Source: Dictyoglomus sp. NZ13-RE01 (GTDB taxonomy: Bacteria > Dictyoglomota > Dictyoglomia > Dictyoglomales > Dictyoglomaceae). From it: DNA of 64,000 nt. Shown here in pieces: positions 35,010-45,854 of this stretch. Where the stretch lies: the NCBI GenBank assembly GCA_002878375.1, contig NIRF01000001.1, forward strand, positions 186,001 to 250,000, given 5' to 3'. The translations under genes and the position numbers were made by a program. The notes below the pieces were generated by a model, which was not told where the DNA came from, made no database searches, and was given only the letters and a program-made list of their open reading frames with translations. The stretch's first letter is position 1, and every line of letters begins with the position of its first letter.

Positions 35010-36668
35010 TTATATTTCCCATAGTATGGGAATTAAAATTGGTTTTCTTCTAATTTCTTGATAGAAAAAGTTTTCTAACGTCTCTTTTAATAGAGTCTTT
35101 TTGTCTACTTTACTCTTATTATTTTTTGCAAGATCTTGGAAAAGTTTAATTACTTTTTGCCTTGCCATTTCGAATAGATCATCGGACTCTTTCTCAAAAA
35201 CAAAACCTTTTGAGATAATTTCTGGTCCCTCTAATATTAACCCTGTACTTTGATCTAATAATAAAGATACTACCACAACACCATCTTCTGCAAGTTTTCT
35301 TCTCTCTTTTAGAACAATATTACCAACATCTCCAACTCCTAATCCATCCACATAAACATTGCCTGCATCCACTTTATCCACAATTGTCATTTTATCCCCA
35401 GTCAATTCAAGGACATATCCATTTTCTAATATCTTAATATTTTCTTGAGGATATCCTAAACTTTGAGCCAATTTTTTAAAAATTACCAAATGTCTATACT
35501 CTCCATGATATGGAATCAAGAACTTAGGCTTTAATATATTTATAAGCATTTTAATCTCCTCTTGTGCTGCGTGTCCTGATACATGAACCCCTGCGCTTTC
35601 TCCATATATTACCTCTAATCCCTTTCTAAATAGTTGATCTACAAGCCTTGAGACCATAACTTCATTTCCTGGAATAGGGGTTGTGGCTAAAACCACAGTA
35701 TCTGTAGGGTTTAAAGCTAATTGCTTATAAGAATTATTAGTAAGAAGAACAAGGGCAGAGTAAGGCTCTCCTTGACTTCCTGTAGAAAGTACTAATACTT
35801 TTTCAGGAGACAAATGATTTACATCTCTTATGTTTATAATCATTTCATCAGGAAGATGAAGATAGCCAAGTTTTCTCGCTACCTCAATATTATTTATCAA
35901 ACTTTTCCCTGCAATAGCAATTTTTCTATGATACTTCATTGCAACATCAATTGCTTGTTGTATTCTATGGAAATTAGATGCAAAAGTAACTAAAAATATC
36001 CTTCCTTTTGCTTGGCTAAATATGTTTTCAAAAGTTCCTTTAACAGTACTTTCAGAAGGAGTGATTCCTGCTTGCTCCACATTTGTTGTATCACATATTA
36101 AAGCTAAAACCCCTCTCCCTCTAAGCTCAGCAAGCTTTGAAAAATCTGTTGGCTTTCCATCAATAGGATTTTGGTCTAACTTAAAGTCACCACTTAAAAC
36201 AATTAATCCAACCTCTGTTTCTATTGCATACCCCACTGAATCAGGTATGCTATGGGTCTGTCTAAAGGATTCTATAACAAATGAGCCTATTTTAAATCTC
36301 TCTCCTACCACTATACTATGCAGATTTGCCCTAATACTATATTCTTCCAATTTCCTTTCAACTAAGCCGAGAGTTAATGGTGTACCATAAACAGGCACAT
36401 TCAAATCTTTTAAAATATAGGGAAGAGCTCCAATATGATCCTCATGTCCATGAGTTAATAATATACCTCTAACCTTTTCCTTCTGAGACAAAAGGTAAGA
36501 GATGTCAGGAATTACAAAATCTATCCCTAACATTTCATCAGTTGGAAACATTAATCCTGCATCAATAACTAAAATCTCATCATTCTGTTGAATGATGAGC
36601 ATATTCTTTCCTATTTCCCCTAATCCACCTAAAGGAATTATTCTTATTTTGTTCTCATTTTTACTCAT
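35010..36668 (-). CDS. rnj: Ribonuclease J
   Basis: A 552-residue metallo-beta-lactamase/beta-CASP ribonuclease. The metal motif is THGHEDHIGALP, with further ligands in RQTHSIPDSVGYAI and LSGDFK; beta-CASP motifs include ALICDTTNVEQAG, VLSTGSQGEPYSAL and VSGHAAQEEI. The PYHGEYRHL segment and a C-terminal domain are typical. RNase J has 5'-3' exonuclease and endonuclease activity on mRNA and rRNA precursors. It overlaps dapA by 8 bases. The order dapA-rnj-ftsK matches the dapA-rnjB-spoIIIE region of Bacillus as I remember it. Confidence 0.95.
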   Translation of the reverse strand: MSKNENKIRIIPLGGLGEIGKNMLIIQQNDEILVIDAGLMFPTDEMLGIDFVIPDISYLLSQKEKVRGILLTHGHEDHIGALPYILKDLNVPVYGTPLTLGLVERKLEEYSIRANLHSIVVGERFKIGSFVIESFRQTHSIPDSVGYAIETEVGLIVLSGDFKLDQNPIDGKPTDFSKLAELRGRGVLALICDTTNVEQAGITPSESTVKGTFENIFSQAKGRIFLVTFASNFHRIQQAIDVAMKYHRKIAIAGKSLINNIEVARKLGYLHLPDEMIINIRDVNHLSPEKVLVLSTGSQGEPYSALVLLTNNSYKQLALNPTDTVVLATTPIPGNEVMVSRLVDQLFRKGLEVIYGESAGVHVSGHAAQEEIKMLINILKPKFLIPYHGEYRHLVIFKKLAQSLGYPQENIKILENGYVLELTGDKMTIVDKVDAGNVYVDGLGVGDVGNIVLKERRKLAEDGVVVVSLLLDQSTGLILEGPEIISKGFVFEKESDDLFEMARQKVIKLFQDLAKNNKSKVDKKTLLKETLENFFYQEIRRKPILIPILWEI

Positions 36669-37551
36669 TTATGCTAAATCCAAACTCCTTTAATCTTTTT
36701 ATAAGTTCTTGTCTATTCTTTTCATCAATTGGAGGTAATGGGAGACGACAATTTCCTACATTGTAGCCTAATAATTTTAAAGCTTCTTTTAAAGGAATGG
36801 GATTTGTCGTTAAAAATAGTGCCCTAAAAATTGGAAATAATTTTAGATGAATCTCATATGCTCTATTTACTTCTCCAGAGAAATATGCATTTATCATTTC
36901 CTTTATTTCTTTACCAACAATGTGGGATGCAACACTAACAACACCATCCCCTCCCACACTTAATAATGGTAAAGTTATAGAATCATCTCCACTATAAAGT
37001 AAAAAAGGTTTTGGTATTAGTCTTCTTATTTCTGATATCTGGTTTAAATCGCCACTTGCTTCCTTCACTCCAACTATATTTGAAAAATCTTTTGCCAATT
37101 TATATAAAGTTTCTGGAAGTATATTCACAGCAGTTCTTGATGGTATATTATAAATAATTATAGGAAGTGAAGTGGAGTCTGCAATTGCGCCAAAATGCTT
37201 ATATAACCCATCTTGTGGGGGTTTATTATAATAAGGTGCTGTAGCTAAAATCCCATCTACTCCAATCTTTTCTGCCTCTTTTGTTAACTCAACAGACTCC
37301 TTTGTACAGTAGTTTGTGGTACCTGCTATAACTTTTACTCTTCCTTTTGCACAGAATTTAACTCTTTCATAAAGTTGAAGCTTTTCTTCCCTTGATAATG
37401 TGGGTGCTTCACCGGTAGTCCCAGTTACTAAAATACTGTCCGATCCATCATTTATTAATTTTTCAACTAATCTGTCAACCTCTTTCCAATTTATTTCACC
37501 ATTTTCGTCAAAAGGGGTAACCATAGCTGTTATCAATCTTCCAAAAGACAT
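36661..37551 (-). CDS. dapA: 4-hydroxy-tetrahydrodipicolinate synthase
   Basis: A 296-residue TIM-barrel aldolase that condenses pyruvate with aspartate semialdehyde in lysine and diaminopimelate synthesis. Motifs: ITAMVTPFDENGEI, VTGTTGEAPTLSREE, Tyr in IIYNIPSRTAVN, and Schiff-base Lys in VGVKEASGD. I chose the ATG at 37551: it follows the dapB stop TAG after one base and has GAGGGTG at suitable distance. A GTG three codons upstream at 37560 overlaps that site. Lysine feedback residues cannot be judged by eye. No lysine riboswitch is visible upstream because the gene is internal to the operon. Confidence 0.96.
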   Translation of the reverse strand: MSFGRLITAMVTPFDENGEINWKEVDRLVEKLINDGSDSILVTGTTGEAPTLSREEKLQLYERVKFCAKGRVKVIAGTTNYCTKESVELTKEAEKIGVDGILATAPYYNKPPQDGLYKHFGAIADSTSLPIIIYNIPSRTAVNILPETLYKLAKDFSNIVGVKEASGDLNQISEIRRLIPKPFLLYSGDDSITLPLLSVGGDGVVSVASHIVGKEIKEMINAYFSGEVNRAYEIHLKLFPIFRALFLTTNPIPLKEALKLLGYNVGNCRLPLPPIDEKNRQELIKRLKEFGFSINE

Positions 37552-37552
37552 G

Positions 37553-38356
37553 CTATTCACCCTCTTCTAAAATAGTTTCTAAACCATAAAAGAAACCTGT
37601 TCTTTTATATACTTCTCTGATCCCAAGTAATACACCAGGAATATAGCAATCCCTACTAATCGCATCATGCCTAATGGTTAATATTTGCCCAACTCCACCA
37701 AATATTATCTCTTGATGGGCAACCAAACCAGGAAGTCTTACACTATGTATATTCACACTGTCTACTTTTCCACCTCTTACATTAGGTATTTTTTCTATTT
37801 TAGTTGCATCAAAATGAGACAAATTTCTCTTTTTCAGCTCTTCCGCTAATATCTCCGCAGTGAGTAATGCTGTTCCAGAAGGTGCATCTATTTTCTCATT
37901 ATGATGAAGTTCAACTATTTCTACGTCTGGAAAATATTTTACTAATTCCTTAGCCATCTTAATCATTAATACTGCTCCCAAAGCAAAGTTTGGTGCAATT
38001 AAAACTGCAGATTTCTTTTCTTCAGTTTTTCTTTTTATATCTTCTATCATATCCTTTGAAAGTCCTGTAGTACCTATCACAGCCTTTTTACCTAAGTTTA
38101 GAACATATAATACATTCCTATATGCTGATTCAGCATTTGTAAAGTCTACAATAAGATCAAATTCTTCTGAAACATCCTCTATTTTTTCCCTAACTGGTAT
38201 ATTTAAATTTTCAACTCCAATAACCTTACCATATTCAATACCTGCACCTTTAGGGTCCACTGCTGATACCAATTGGATATCATTTGATAAAGCAATTGCT
38301 TTACCTATAACTGTACCCATTTTCCCCAAGGCTCCACAAAGAACAGCTTTTATCAT
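37553..38356 (-). CDS. dapB: 4-hydroxy-tetrahydrodipicolinate reductase
   Basis: A 267-residue NAD(P)H-dependent reductase for the step after DapA. The nucleotide-binding motif is CGALGKMG near the start; [17 protein letters not shown] and the catalytic [16 protein letters not shown] follow. It ends before the dapA start with a single base between stop and ATG, and it overlaps the M16 peptidase stop by four bases. The pair dapB-dapA without other lysine genes suggests the rest of the pathway is encoded elsewhere. Confidence 0.96.
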   Translation of the reverse strand: MIKAVLCGALGKMGTVIGKAIALSNDIQLVSAVDPKGAGIEYGKVIGVENLNIPVREKIEDVSEEFDLIVDFTNAESAYRNVLYVLNLGKKAVIGTTGLSKDMIEDIKRKTEEKKSAVLIAPNFALGAVLMIKMAKELVKYFPDVEIVELHHNEKIDAPSGTALLTAEILAEELKKRNLSHFDATKIEKIPNVRGGKVDSVNIHSVRLPGLVAHQEIIFGGVGQILTIRHDAISRDCYIPGVLLGIREVYKRTGFFYGLETILEEGE

Positions 38357-39612
38357 AAAATCTCACCTCTTTCTATTATATTTTTTAAACGTTTATTAAC
38401 AGGACCTACAATAGTTAAAGAAAATGGTCTATAAAAAATAGACTCTACTGTATCCAACACATCAATAAGCTTTACTCTTCTTATATTCTTAATAGTATCA
38501 ATAAAAGGAATAATCTTATCATAAATTAAGATAGAATCTAAATAATAATATAAACGATATTTAGGAGATTCCATACTCATTAGAAAGTTGTATATGCTTT
38601 GTCTTTTTGCAATATCCAATTCTTCTTTACTTATTCCATTGCTTTTTATTTTATCCAATTCTTTTTTAAGAGAGAATAAAGTTTCTTCTAAAAATCTCTC
38701 ACTTGTTGCTGTATAAACAGAAAAAATACTAATATCCTTAAAGTTTATTCCCTGACTCTCAACATTGTAAACTAAACCTTTCTTTTCTCTTAATTCCTGA
38801 AATAAACGTGAGCTTAATCCACCGCCTAAAATAATTGATAAAAGATAAAGAGAAAACTTTTTTACATCTTTTGGATTATAACCCTCAGTACCATAAAGAA
38901 TATGTACTTGTTCAAACTTCTCCTCAACAACAGTTTTATTAGGATTAAATTTAGGATTTTCTTCTACTTTTTCAATATCGATTTTTCTATTTATGAAAAC
39001 TCTCTCAAGAATACTGCTTACTTTTTTTAGAGATAAGTCCCCACTGATAGCAATAATCATATTATCAGGAGTATAGTTTTTATAAAAATAGTCCAACAAT
39101 CTTTCTATAGTGATAGACTCAACAGTTTTTTCTGTCCCTAAAATCTCTCTTGCTAATGGGTGACCATTGAGTGAACTTTTTAAAAACAAGTCCAAAACAA
39201 TTTCCTCGGGAGAATCTTTATACATTCTAATCTCTTCTTTTACTACTTCTTTTTCTAAGGTTAAATCTTTTTCTGTAAAATCTGGGTTTTGAATAATTTC
39301 AGAAAGGAGATTAATTCCTCTAACAAAATGAGATCTCAAAAGTTTTAAAGTGAAATAGGTTCCTTCTCTTGTAGTAAAAGCATCTACTTCTCCACCAAGT
39401 CTATCTATTTCTAAATGGATATTTCTACTTTTCTTGTGATTACTTTTAAATAGAAGATGTTCTAATAAGTGGGTAATGCCATGCTCATCTTCTTTTTCAT
39501 CTCGGGAACCAACATTAACATACAGAATAATATCTACACTTTTTCTATTGGGGGTATGTTCAAATATTAATTTAAGACCATTGTCTAAAGTTAAAAACTG
39601 CGGGTTCATCAA
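38353..39612 (-). CDS. M16 family zinc peptidase (MlpA/PqqL-like)
   Basis: A 419-residue pitrilysin-type protease. The inverted zinc motif HLLEH (HxxEH) lies near residue 48, with the third ligand Glu about 75 residues later in [19 protein letters not shown]. The C-terminal half has [20 protein letters not shown], the usual M16 signature for substrate binding. It probably cuts small peptides or leader sequences in the cytoplasm. The place between pnp and the dap genes is the one occupied by mlpA in Bacillus. It overlaps pnp by four bases. Confidence 0.93.
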   Translation of the reverse strand: MMNPQFLTLDNGLKLIFEHTPNRKSVDIILYVNVGSRDEKEDEHGITHLLEHLLFKSNHKKSRNIHLEIDRLGGEVDAFTTREGTYFTLKLLRSHFVRGINLLSEIIQNPDFTEKDLTLEKEVVKEEIRMYKDSPEEIVLDLFLKSSLNGHPLAREILGTEKTVESITIERLLDYFYKNYTPDNMIIAISGDLSLKKVSSILERVFINRKIDIEKVEENPKFNPNKTVVEEKFEQVHILYGTEGYNPKDVKKFSLYLLSIILGGGLSSRLFQELREKKGLVYNVESQGINFKDISIFSVYTATSERFLEETLFSLKKELDKIKSNGISKEELDIAKRQSIYNFLMSMESPKYRLYYYLDSILIYDKIIPFIDTIKNIRRVKLIDVLDTVESIFYRPFSLTIVGPVNKRLKNIIERGEIL

Positions 39613-41690
39613 ATATCACGTCTTGTTAAGCTAATCCTCCCTTGTGGATCAATAGATTCCACTTTAATTAAAATCTCATCCCCTAAATTTACCTCTTCTC
39701 TTACCTGTTTCTTCCCTTGATTTACAGTCTTATATTTTGATATATGAAGTAAGCCTATTTTACCTGGTAGAATTTCTATAAAAGCCCCATAATCTGTTAC
39801 CCTAACCACCTTGCCTAAGAAAACATCACCCTCTTTAATATCCTTTGTATAATCTTGGACCATTTGAGCTGCTTTTTCCGCTGATTCCATATTAGGGGCA
39901 GAAATTATTACTAAACCTTCTGGTTTTATGCTAATTTCGGTTTTTGTTTCTTCAATTATCTTTTTAATATTTTTCCCACTTGGACCAATCAAATCTCCTA
40001 TCTTAGATGGATTAATTTCCACAACCTTAATTCTTGGAGCGTAAGGAGATATCTCAGGTCTTGGAGCAGAAATCACACTATCCATAATATCTAAAATTTT
40101 CAATCGAGCTTCTCTTGCCTGATAAACAGTTTTTTTAATAATCTCATAAGTTAATCCATCTACCTTAATATCTAACTGTACAGCAGTTATTCCATTTCTT
40201 GTACCAGCTATCTTAAAATCCATACCTCCTAAAGCATCCTCTAAACCCTGTATATCTGTTAAAATTTCAAACTCTTCACCATCTTTTATTAATCCCATTG
40301 CCACTCCTGCAACAGATGTTTTAATCGGCACACCTGCGTCCATTAAAGCCAAACTACTACCGCACACACTTGCCATAGAAGTTGAACCATTTGAGGATAA
40401 AACCTCTGAGACTAATCTAATGGTATATGGAAAATCTTCCTCCTTAGGTATTAATGGAAGTAGAGCCCTTTCTGCTAAAGCACCATGTCCAATTTCTCTT
40501 CTTCCAGGACCTCTCAATGGTTTGACTTCACCAACAGAGTACGGCGGGAAATTGTAATGATGCATATATCTCTTAGGAGGGCTTTCAATTACACTTTCTA
40601 TGATTTGTTCTTCTCCAGCTCCTAAGGTGGCTACTGTTAAAACCTGAGTTTCTCCTCTTTGGAATAATGCTGAACCATGTACTCTTGGTAATACTCCTAC
40701 ACTACAACTTACAGGTCTGATTTCATCAAGTTTTCTTCCGTCTACCCTTCTTTTCTCCTTTAAAACTAATCTTTTGATGAGATTTTTTGCTATTTCATTT
40801 ATGATTTCATCTACCTGCTTAACTTTCTCTCCATATAAGGGCTCTAAATACTTTGCTATATTTTTCTTTAGATCTTCTAATGCTTTTTGTCTCTCAGACT
40901 TACTTGGTGTTAGAATAGCATTCAAAATTTGTTCTTCGGTAGTAAGCTTCAATACATCATTCTTTAATTCTTCATCAATTACATATGGAGTATAAGGGAA
41001 TGGTGAAGGATTTATCTTCTCTAAAATTTCCTCTTGAATCTTAATGGATGCCTGTAAAGCTTCATGACCCCTTATAACTCCCTCAATGAAAATATCTTCA
41101 GGAACTTCTACCCCGTCACCTTCCATCATAAAAACTCTATCTTTTGTACCTGCTACAACTAAATTAAGTAGAAGGTTCGGGAAGATGTCCGCTGTTGGAT
41201 TTATATACCAATCTTTACCATCCCATCCAACACGAACAGCACCTACCGGACCATTAAAAGGAAGTCCTGCCAACATTATTGCACATGAAGCCCCAATAAT
41301 TCCTGGCACATCAGGATAGTTTAATTGATCCACTGCCAAAACAGTTACTATTATCTGAACCTCATGTCTGAAATCCTTGGAAAAAAGTGGTCTCAAGGGT
41401 CTATCAATAAGTCTTGCCATTAAAATCTCGGTTTCTGAAGGCTTTCCTTCCCTCTTTAAAAATCCTCCAGGAATTTTACCAGCAGCATAAAGTTTTTCAA
41501 TATATTCAACAGTGAGTGGGAAAAAGTCAATATCTTCCCTTGGCTCCTCAGAGGCAACAACAGTAACAAGGAGCACTGTTTCTCCATATCTGATAAGGAC
41601 GGAGCCTGTTGCCTGCCAAGCAACTTTTCCAATCTCAATTATTAGATCTCTTCCAGCAAATTCCTGCTTAAAAGTATAAGATTCCCGCAT
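39609..41690 (-). CDS. pnp: Polyribonucleotide nucleotidyltransferase (PNPase)
   Basis: A 693-residue PNPase with two RNase PH domains (first about residues 1-210, second about 310-540; [17 protein letters not shown] and [15 protein letters not shown] lie in the second), an all-helical linker, a KH domain ([16 protein letters not shown]) and an S1 domain ([26 protein letters not shown]). It degrades RNA phosphorolytically from the 3' end and can add tails. It follows rpsO by 2 bases, the order conserved across most bacteria. Length is normal. Confidence 0.98.
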   Translation of the reverse strand: MRESYTFKQEFAGRDLIIEIGKVAWQATGSVLIRYGETVLLVTVVASEEPREDIDFFPLTVEYIEKLYAAGKIPGGFLKREGKPSETEILMARLIDRPLRPLFSKDFRHEVQIIVTVLAVDQLNYPDVPGIIGASCAIMLAGLPFNGPVGAVRVGWDGKDWYINPTADIFPNLLLNLVVAGTKDRVFMMEGDGVEVPEDIFIEGVIRGHEALQASIKIQEEILEKINPSPFPYTPYVIDEELKNDVLKLTTEEQILNAILTPSKSERQKALEDLKKNIAKYLEPLYGEKVKQVDEIINEIAKNLIKRLVLKEKRRVDGRKLDEIRPVSCSVGVLPRVHGSALFQRGETQVLTVATLGAGEEQIIESVIESPPKRYMHHYNFPPYSVGEVKPLRGPGRREIGHGALAERALLPLIPKEEDFPYTIRLVSEVLSSNGSTSMASVCGSSLALMDAGVPIKTSVAGVAMGLIKDGEEFEILTDIQGLEDALGGMDFKIAGTRNGITAVQLDIKVDGLTYEIIKKTVYQAREARLKILDIMDSVISAPRPEISPYAPRIKVVEINPSKIGDLIGPSGKNIKKIIEETKTEISIKPEGLVIISAPNMESAEKAAQMVQDYTKDIKEGDVFLGKVVRVTDYGAFIEILPGKIGLLHISKYKTVNQGKKQVREEVNLGDEILIKVESIDPQGRISLTRRDI

Positions 41691-41692
41691 AA

Positions 41693-41962
41693 TTATCTTC
41701 TCAAACCTAACTCTTGTATCAACTTTTTATATCTTTCTGCATCTTTTTCTTGCAAGTAATTTAGCAACTTTCTTCTTTTACCAATCATCTTAAGAAGCCC
41801 CACACGAGAATGATAGTCCTTCTTATGGACCTTTAAATGCTCCGTTAGTTTCCTAATCTTTTCTGTTAACAAAGCAATCTGTACTTCAGGAGATCCTGAA
41901 TCATTCTCGTTGATTCTAAATTTTTCAATTATTCTTCTTTTTTCTTCCTTTGTTAGAGCCAT
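41693..41962 (-). CDS. rpsO: Ribosomal protein S15
   Basis: An 89-residue S15 with the full family pattern: [59 protein letters not shown]. (These are two separated stretches.) S15 binds 16S rRNA in the central domain and often represses its own mRNA. The ribosome site AAGGAGGTAACAG precedes the ATG. The 5' region contains a strong hairpin and a promoter-like sequence, described separately, that could support self-regulation. Confidence 0.97.
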   Translation of the reverse strand: MALTKEEKRRIIEKFRINENDSGSPEVQIALLTEKIRKLTEHLKVHKKDYHSRVGLLKMIGKRRKLLNYLQEKDAERYKKLIQELGLRR

Positions 41963-41994
41963 TCTGTTACCTCCTTCTTTATTCCAAAAAATCG

Positions 41995-42024
41995 CCTATA
42001 GCGATGGTAACCCATCACTATAGG
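41995..42024 (-). promoter_or_regulatory. Hairpin with U-tract upstream of rpsO (terminator or S15 leader element)
   Basis: On the minus strand CCTATAGTGATGG pairs with CCATCGCTATAGG over 13 bp, loop GTTA, followed by CGATTTTTT. One pair is U-G on this strand but would be C-A on the other, so the RNA is made from the minus strand. It may end the coaD transcript, or form the 5' end of the rpsO mRNA, because a promoter-like sequence lies directly upstream. Confidence 0.8.
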
Positions 42025-42032
42025 TTAATAAT

Positions 42033-42061
42033 ATTTTAGCACACAAATAAACTTTTTCCAA
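42033..42061 (-). promoter_or_regulatory. Promoter candidate of rpsO-pnp operon
   Basis: TTGGAA (4 of 6 matches) at 42061-42056 and TAAAAT (5 of 6) at 42038-42033 with a 17-base spacer. Transcription would start near 42026, exactly at the foot of the hairpin. Confidence 0.5.
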
Positions 42062-42063
42062 TA

Positions 42064-42474
42064 TTATTTCAATTGATTCTTTGCTTCTTCAATAATTGCC
42101 AGTTCTTTTTTCAATATTTCTTCTACTTTTATTAATAAAGATAAAGCATACTTTTCTGCCTCTCTTTTTATCTCTTCTGCCTCCTTTTCTGCTCTCTGCG
42201 TTATAGTATTCTCATTTAAAAGATAATCCGCTTTCTCTCTTGCTATTTTAACTATAGCTTCAGCTTCCTTTTTTGCTTCGTCTATTATCTCATCTTTATT
42301 TTTCAAAATCTCATTTGCCTCTATTATTTCATTAGGCAGAATATGGTCTAATTCATTAATAAGTGATTTTAATCTGTCATAATCAATGATTACTCTATCT
42401 ATTATAGGTATTACAAAACTTTTTTCCAATAATTTCTTCAATTCACTTATAAGCTCAATAGATCTATTTAACAT
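42064..42474 (-). CDS. Coiled-coil protein downstream of coaD, unknown function
   Basis: A 136-residue hydrophilic protein. Residues 1-50 contain [20 protein letters not shown] and [10 protein letters not shown]; residues 50 to the end are a long coiled coil rich in Glu, Lys and Ala ([36 protein letters not shown]). Small proteins with this layout are, as I recall, often encoded beside coaD in clostridia and resemble DivIVA or ATP-synthase b-subunit coils. I chose the ATG at 42474 with GAGGG four bases upstream, overlapping coaD by 11 bases. Function is unknown; a cell-division or scaffold role is only a guess. Confidence 0.82.
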   Translation of the reverse strand: MLNRSIELISELKKLLEKSFVIPIIDRVIIDYDRLKSLINELDHILPNEIIEANEILKNKDEIIDEAKKEAEAIVKIAREKADYLLNENTITQRAEKEAEEIKREAEKYALSLLIKVEEILKKELAIIEEAKNQLK

Positions 42475-42958
42475 CTTTCCCTCTAAATTTTTTATAAAGG
42501 CTTTTCGCAACTATATCAGGAACCAAGTCTTTTATACATCCCCCAAATCTTGCTATCTCTTTTACCATACTTGAGCTTAGGTATGCATATTTTGCATCAG
42601 TTATCAAAAAAACAGTCTCACATTCAGGATATAATTTTTTATTAGCTAAAGCCTGCTGAAACTCATATTCAAAATCTGATACTGCCCTCAACCCTCTAAT
42701 TATAACCTTTGCATCAACCTTCTTCAAATATTCTACCAATAGTCCATCAAAATAATCTACTTTGACATTTTCTATATCTTTTACGCTTTCTCTTAGCATT
42801 TCCAACCTTTCTTCTAATGTGAAAAAGGGCTTTTTTGCTACATTTTGAGCTACAGCAACAATAAGCTCATCGTAGATTTTAGCTCCTCTTCTTATAATAT
42901 CTAAATGACCATTTGTAACAGGATCAAAACTACCTGGATAAACTGCTCTTCTAAGCAT
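42464..42958 (-). CDS. coaD: Phosphopantetheine adenylyltransferase
   Basis: A 164-residue enzyme for the fourth step of coenzyme A synthesis, forming dephospho-CoA. The nucleotidyltransferase motif is [16 protein letters not shown], with the T/HxGH site as TNGH; later motifs [18 protein letters not shown] and [15 protein letters not shown] match CoaD. It follows rsmD by 9 bases, an order common in Gram-positive bacteria and relatives. Length is normal. Confidence 0.97.
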   Translation of the reverse strand: MLRRAVYPGSFDPVTNGHLDIIRRGAKIYDELIVAVAQNVAKKPFFTLEERLEMLRESVKDIENVKVDYFDGLLVEYLKKVDAKVIIRGLRAVSDFEYEFQQALANKKLYPECETVFLITDAKYAYLSSSMVKEIARFGGCIKDLVPDIVAKSLYKKFRGKDVK

Positions 42959-42967
42959 ATAAAAATT

Positions 42968-43528
42968 TTACTCCATTTTGTAATAACTGAAAAGAGTCTC
43001 ACCAAAAATTTTTTTATTAATTAAATTCAATTTATCAACCCTCTCAGGAAGATCAATTTTCTTATGATGTTCAACAACTATGATTCCACTACTCTTTAAC
43101 CATTTGTTTATACTTAACAACTCTAAGACATCCTTTATTTTAGGTCCCAATTCGTATGGGGGATCCATAAAGATTACATCAAAGGATTCTAAGGGATTTT
43201 TAGAAAGAAATTTAAACACATCAAAATTATACACTTCTACCCTACCCTCTAAACCTAATCTTTTTGCATTAATTTTTAAAAGTTTTACTGCAGGTAGGTA
43301 GTTCTCGACAAAAACAACCTTTTTAGCTCCCATACTTAGAGCCTCAAAACCTATAATGCCTGATCCCGCAAATAATTCTAAAAAAAGAGAATCCTGAATG
43401 AATGATCTAAGAGTATTAAACAGAGACATTCTTACCATTTCCATGGTAGGTCTATATTTTTTACCCTTCAAAGTTTGTATAGTTTTACCCTTTAATTCAC
43501 CATGCAGAATTTTTATCTCATGGGGCAA
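42968..43528 (-). CDS. rsmD: 16S rRNA (guanine966-N2)-methyltransferase RsmD
   Basis: A 186-residue methyltransferase. The SAM-binding region is [19 protein letters not shown], followed by KKVVFVENY, and the catalytic motif DPPY appears in [11 protein letters not shown]. The opening [20 protein letters not shown] is typical of RsmD. It methylates G966 of 16S rRNA in the small subunit. It overlaps recG by 11 bases and precedes coaD. Confidence 0.94.
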   Translation of the reverse strand: MPHEIKILHGELKGKTIQTLKGKKYRPTMEMVRMSLFNTLRSFIQDSLFLELFAGSGIIGFEALSMGAKKVVFVENYLPAVKLLKINAKRLGLEGRVEVYNFDVFKFLSKNPLESFDVIFMDPPYELGPKIKDVLELLSINKWLKSSGIIVVEHHKKIDLPERVDKLNLINKKIFGETLFSYYKME

Positions 43529-45854
43529 GGATCTTTACCTTTTTATTTTCAATATTTTTTCTCAAAGGAGAATATTCTTCTTTCTCTAAATTTGGATCTT
43601 CATTTAAAATCTCAAAGGCTTCTTTTCTTGCGATTTCAAGAATTCTAAGATCCCTTGTTAAATCAGTAAGTTTTAAATCTGGAAGCCCATGCTGTTTTGT
43701 TCCAAGAAATTCACCAGGACCACGTAACTCCAAATCCTTGTTAGCAATAACAAATCCATCATTTGTCTTAACAAAGATTCCCAATCTCTCTTTTACATCT
43801 TCAGAGCTTAGATTTGCTATAAGAAAACACAAAGATTGAGTCTCACCTCTTCCTATTCTACCTCTCAATTGATGAAGTTGGGCAAGTCCAAACCTATGAG
43901 CATCCTCTATAACCATAACCGATGCATTAGGAACATCTACACCTACCTCAATAACTGTAGTAGCCACTAATATTTGAATTTTTCCCTGTCTAAATTCTTC
44001 CATGATCCTAACTCTCTCTTCCCTTGGCACAAGTCCATGGATTAATCCAATATTAAAATTTGGGAAAAACTTTTTCAGTCTTTCATAAATTTTTGTGGCA
44101 GATTCTGCCTCTATCTTTTCTGATTCTTCTATTGTTGGACAAACCACATAAGCCTGTTTTCCAGCCAAAATTTCCTTTCCAAGTAGTTCATAAACCTTCT
44201 TCCTTTCGGAAGAAGAGAATAAATATGTACTTACTGGTTTTCTTCCAGGTGGTAACATATCAATAACTGAAACATCAAGCTCACCATATATGGTTAAGGC
44301 TAAGGTTCTTGGAATAGGAGTTGCGGTCATGACTAATAGATGTGGATTATCTCCCTTTTCCCATAATTGAGTCCTTTGTATAACTCCAAACTTGTGTTGC
44401 TCATCAATGATAACTAAAGCTAATTTTTTGAATTTTACTTCCTCCTGAATTAAAGCATGGGTACCTATGACAATAGGTAAAGTACCATTTCTTAAAGATT
44501 CCAGTATATATCTTCTTTCTTTTTTTGATGTACTGCCTGTTAAAAGAGCAATCTCTATACCATATTTCATAAACATAGGGAACAACCTATTATAATGCTG
44601 TTCTGCCAAAATTTCTGTTGGTGCCATATAGGCGGATTGATACCCATTCTCTACTGCAAGTAGCATAGCAAGTGCAGCGACTATGGTCTTACCAGAACCA
44701 ACATCACCCTGAAGAAGCCTATGCATGGGTCTTCCAGAAGCAAGATCCACTTTTATCTCTTCCCAGACCCTTTCTTGAGCAGGAGTTAATTTAAAGGGTA
44801 GATCTTCAATAAATTTTTTAACTAAAGGTGTATCTGTTTTAAAAACAGGAGCATTGCAAAATTCAATCTCTTTCTTTTTTTGTACCAAAAGAATCTGCAT
44901 CAAAAGAAGTTCCTCAAAAACAAGCCTTTTAGTGGCACTTCCCATTAATAGGAAGGATGTAGGAAAATGCTTCTCAAATACACTAATAGGCTTATCCATT
45001 AAATTGTATTTTTCTTTCAATCTTGGTGGCAAATTATCTTCTATAAAGGGAGCGTACTGGTTCAATACATCATATATTAACTGTCTCATAACCTTTTGAG
45101 ACAGACCTTCAGTTAAAGAATAGATAGGAACAATTCTCCCTACATGTAAAGTTTCCTCTTTTCCTTCCTCCAATATTTCATATTCTGGATTCTCTATCTC
45201 AAGGTATCTGTATCCTTTTTGTACAATTCCAGAGAGTAAAATTTCTGAACCGATAGGAATATTTTTCTTTATAAATTTTTGATTGTACCAAATAGCATAA
45301 ATAAAACTTGATCCATCTGTTAATTTGGCACGAAGTATAGGTATACCTTTATACGGTGTTTTTCCCTCCTCATAATCAATTACTTTTACCCTTAAAGTGA
45401 CTTTTTCCCCTATTCCTACTTGTGATATCCTTTTTAAACGGGATCGATCATCATAGTCTCTTGGATAGTAATATATTAAATCCTCTAAGGTATGTATCTC
45501 TAACTTCTCCAGTAGTTTTGCCCTTTTTGGACCAACCCCTTTTATAAACTGGACAGGTTTTTGGAAGAAATCCTCATCGGTATAGTATTCAATAGCTAAA
45601 TCAAGAATATCAAAAATTTGGGATATAGCTTTTTTTCTCTCTTCTAAGTTTTTTTCAGAATAACCAGTGATTAACTCCAATACTTTTGAAGTCCAATATC
45701 CTTTCCATTGAGGAAATTGATTAATAATAGCTTTGGTTGTTTTTTCTAAACCATATTTTATGCTTTTATCGGAATAATTAGTAGAAATTTCGTTCTCTAA
45801 TATTTCCTTTAATCTTTTTAGTAATTTTATGCGATCTTTACTGAGAACATTCAT
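43518..45854 (-). CDS. recG: ATP-dependent DNA helicase RecG
   Basis: A 778-residue helicase that remodels stalled replication forks and Holliday junctions. Residues about 105-310 form the wedge domain with an OB fold ([20 protein letters not shown], then [12 protein letters not shown]). Motor motifs: Walker [16 protein letters not shown] box [35 protein letters not shown] and QLRGRIGRG. An N-terminal extension of about 100 residues before the wedge is longer than in E. coli RecG but known from thermophile relatives. It overlaps fakA by four bases. Confidence 0.96.
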   Translation of the reverse strand: MNVLSKDRIKLLKRLKEILENEISTNYSDKSIKYGLEKTTKAIINQFPQWKGYWTSKVLELITGYSEKNLEERKKAISQIFDILDLAIEYYTDEDFFQKPVQFIKGVGPKRAKLLEKLEIHTLEDLIYYYPRDYDDRSRLKRISQVGIGEKVTLRVKVIDYEEGKTPYKGIPILRAKLTDGSSFIYAIWYNQKFIKKNIPIGSEILLSGIVQKGYRYLEIENPEYEILEEGKEETLHVGRIVPIYSLTEGLSQKVMRQLIYDVLNQYAPFIEDNLPPRLKEKYNLMDKPISVFEKHFPTSFLLMGSATKRLVFEELLLMQILLVQKKKEIEFCNAPVFKTDTPLVKKFIEDLPFKLTPAQERVWEEIKVDLASGRPMHRLLQGDVGSGKTIVAALAMLLAVENGYQSAYMAPTEILAEQHYNRLFPMFMKYGIEIALLTGSTSKKERRYILESLRNGTLPIVIGTHALIQEEVKFKKLALVIIDEQHKFGVIQRTQLWEKGDNPHLLVMTATPIPRTLALTIYGELDVSVIDMLPPGRKPVSTYLFSSSERKKVYELLGKEILAGKQAYVVCPTIEESEKIEAESATKIYERLKKFFPNFNIGLIHGLVPREERVRIMEEFRQGKIQILVATTVIEVGVDVPNASVMVIEDAHRFGLAQLHQLRGRIGRGETQSLCFLIANLSSEDVKERLGIFVKTNDGFVIANKDLELRGPGEFLGTKQHGLPDLKLTDLTRDLRILEIARKEAFEILNEDPNLEKEEYSPLRKNIENKKVKILAP

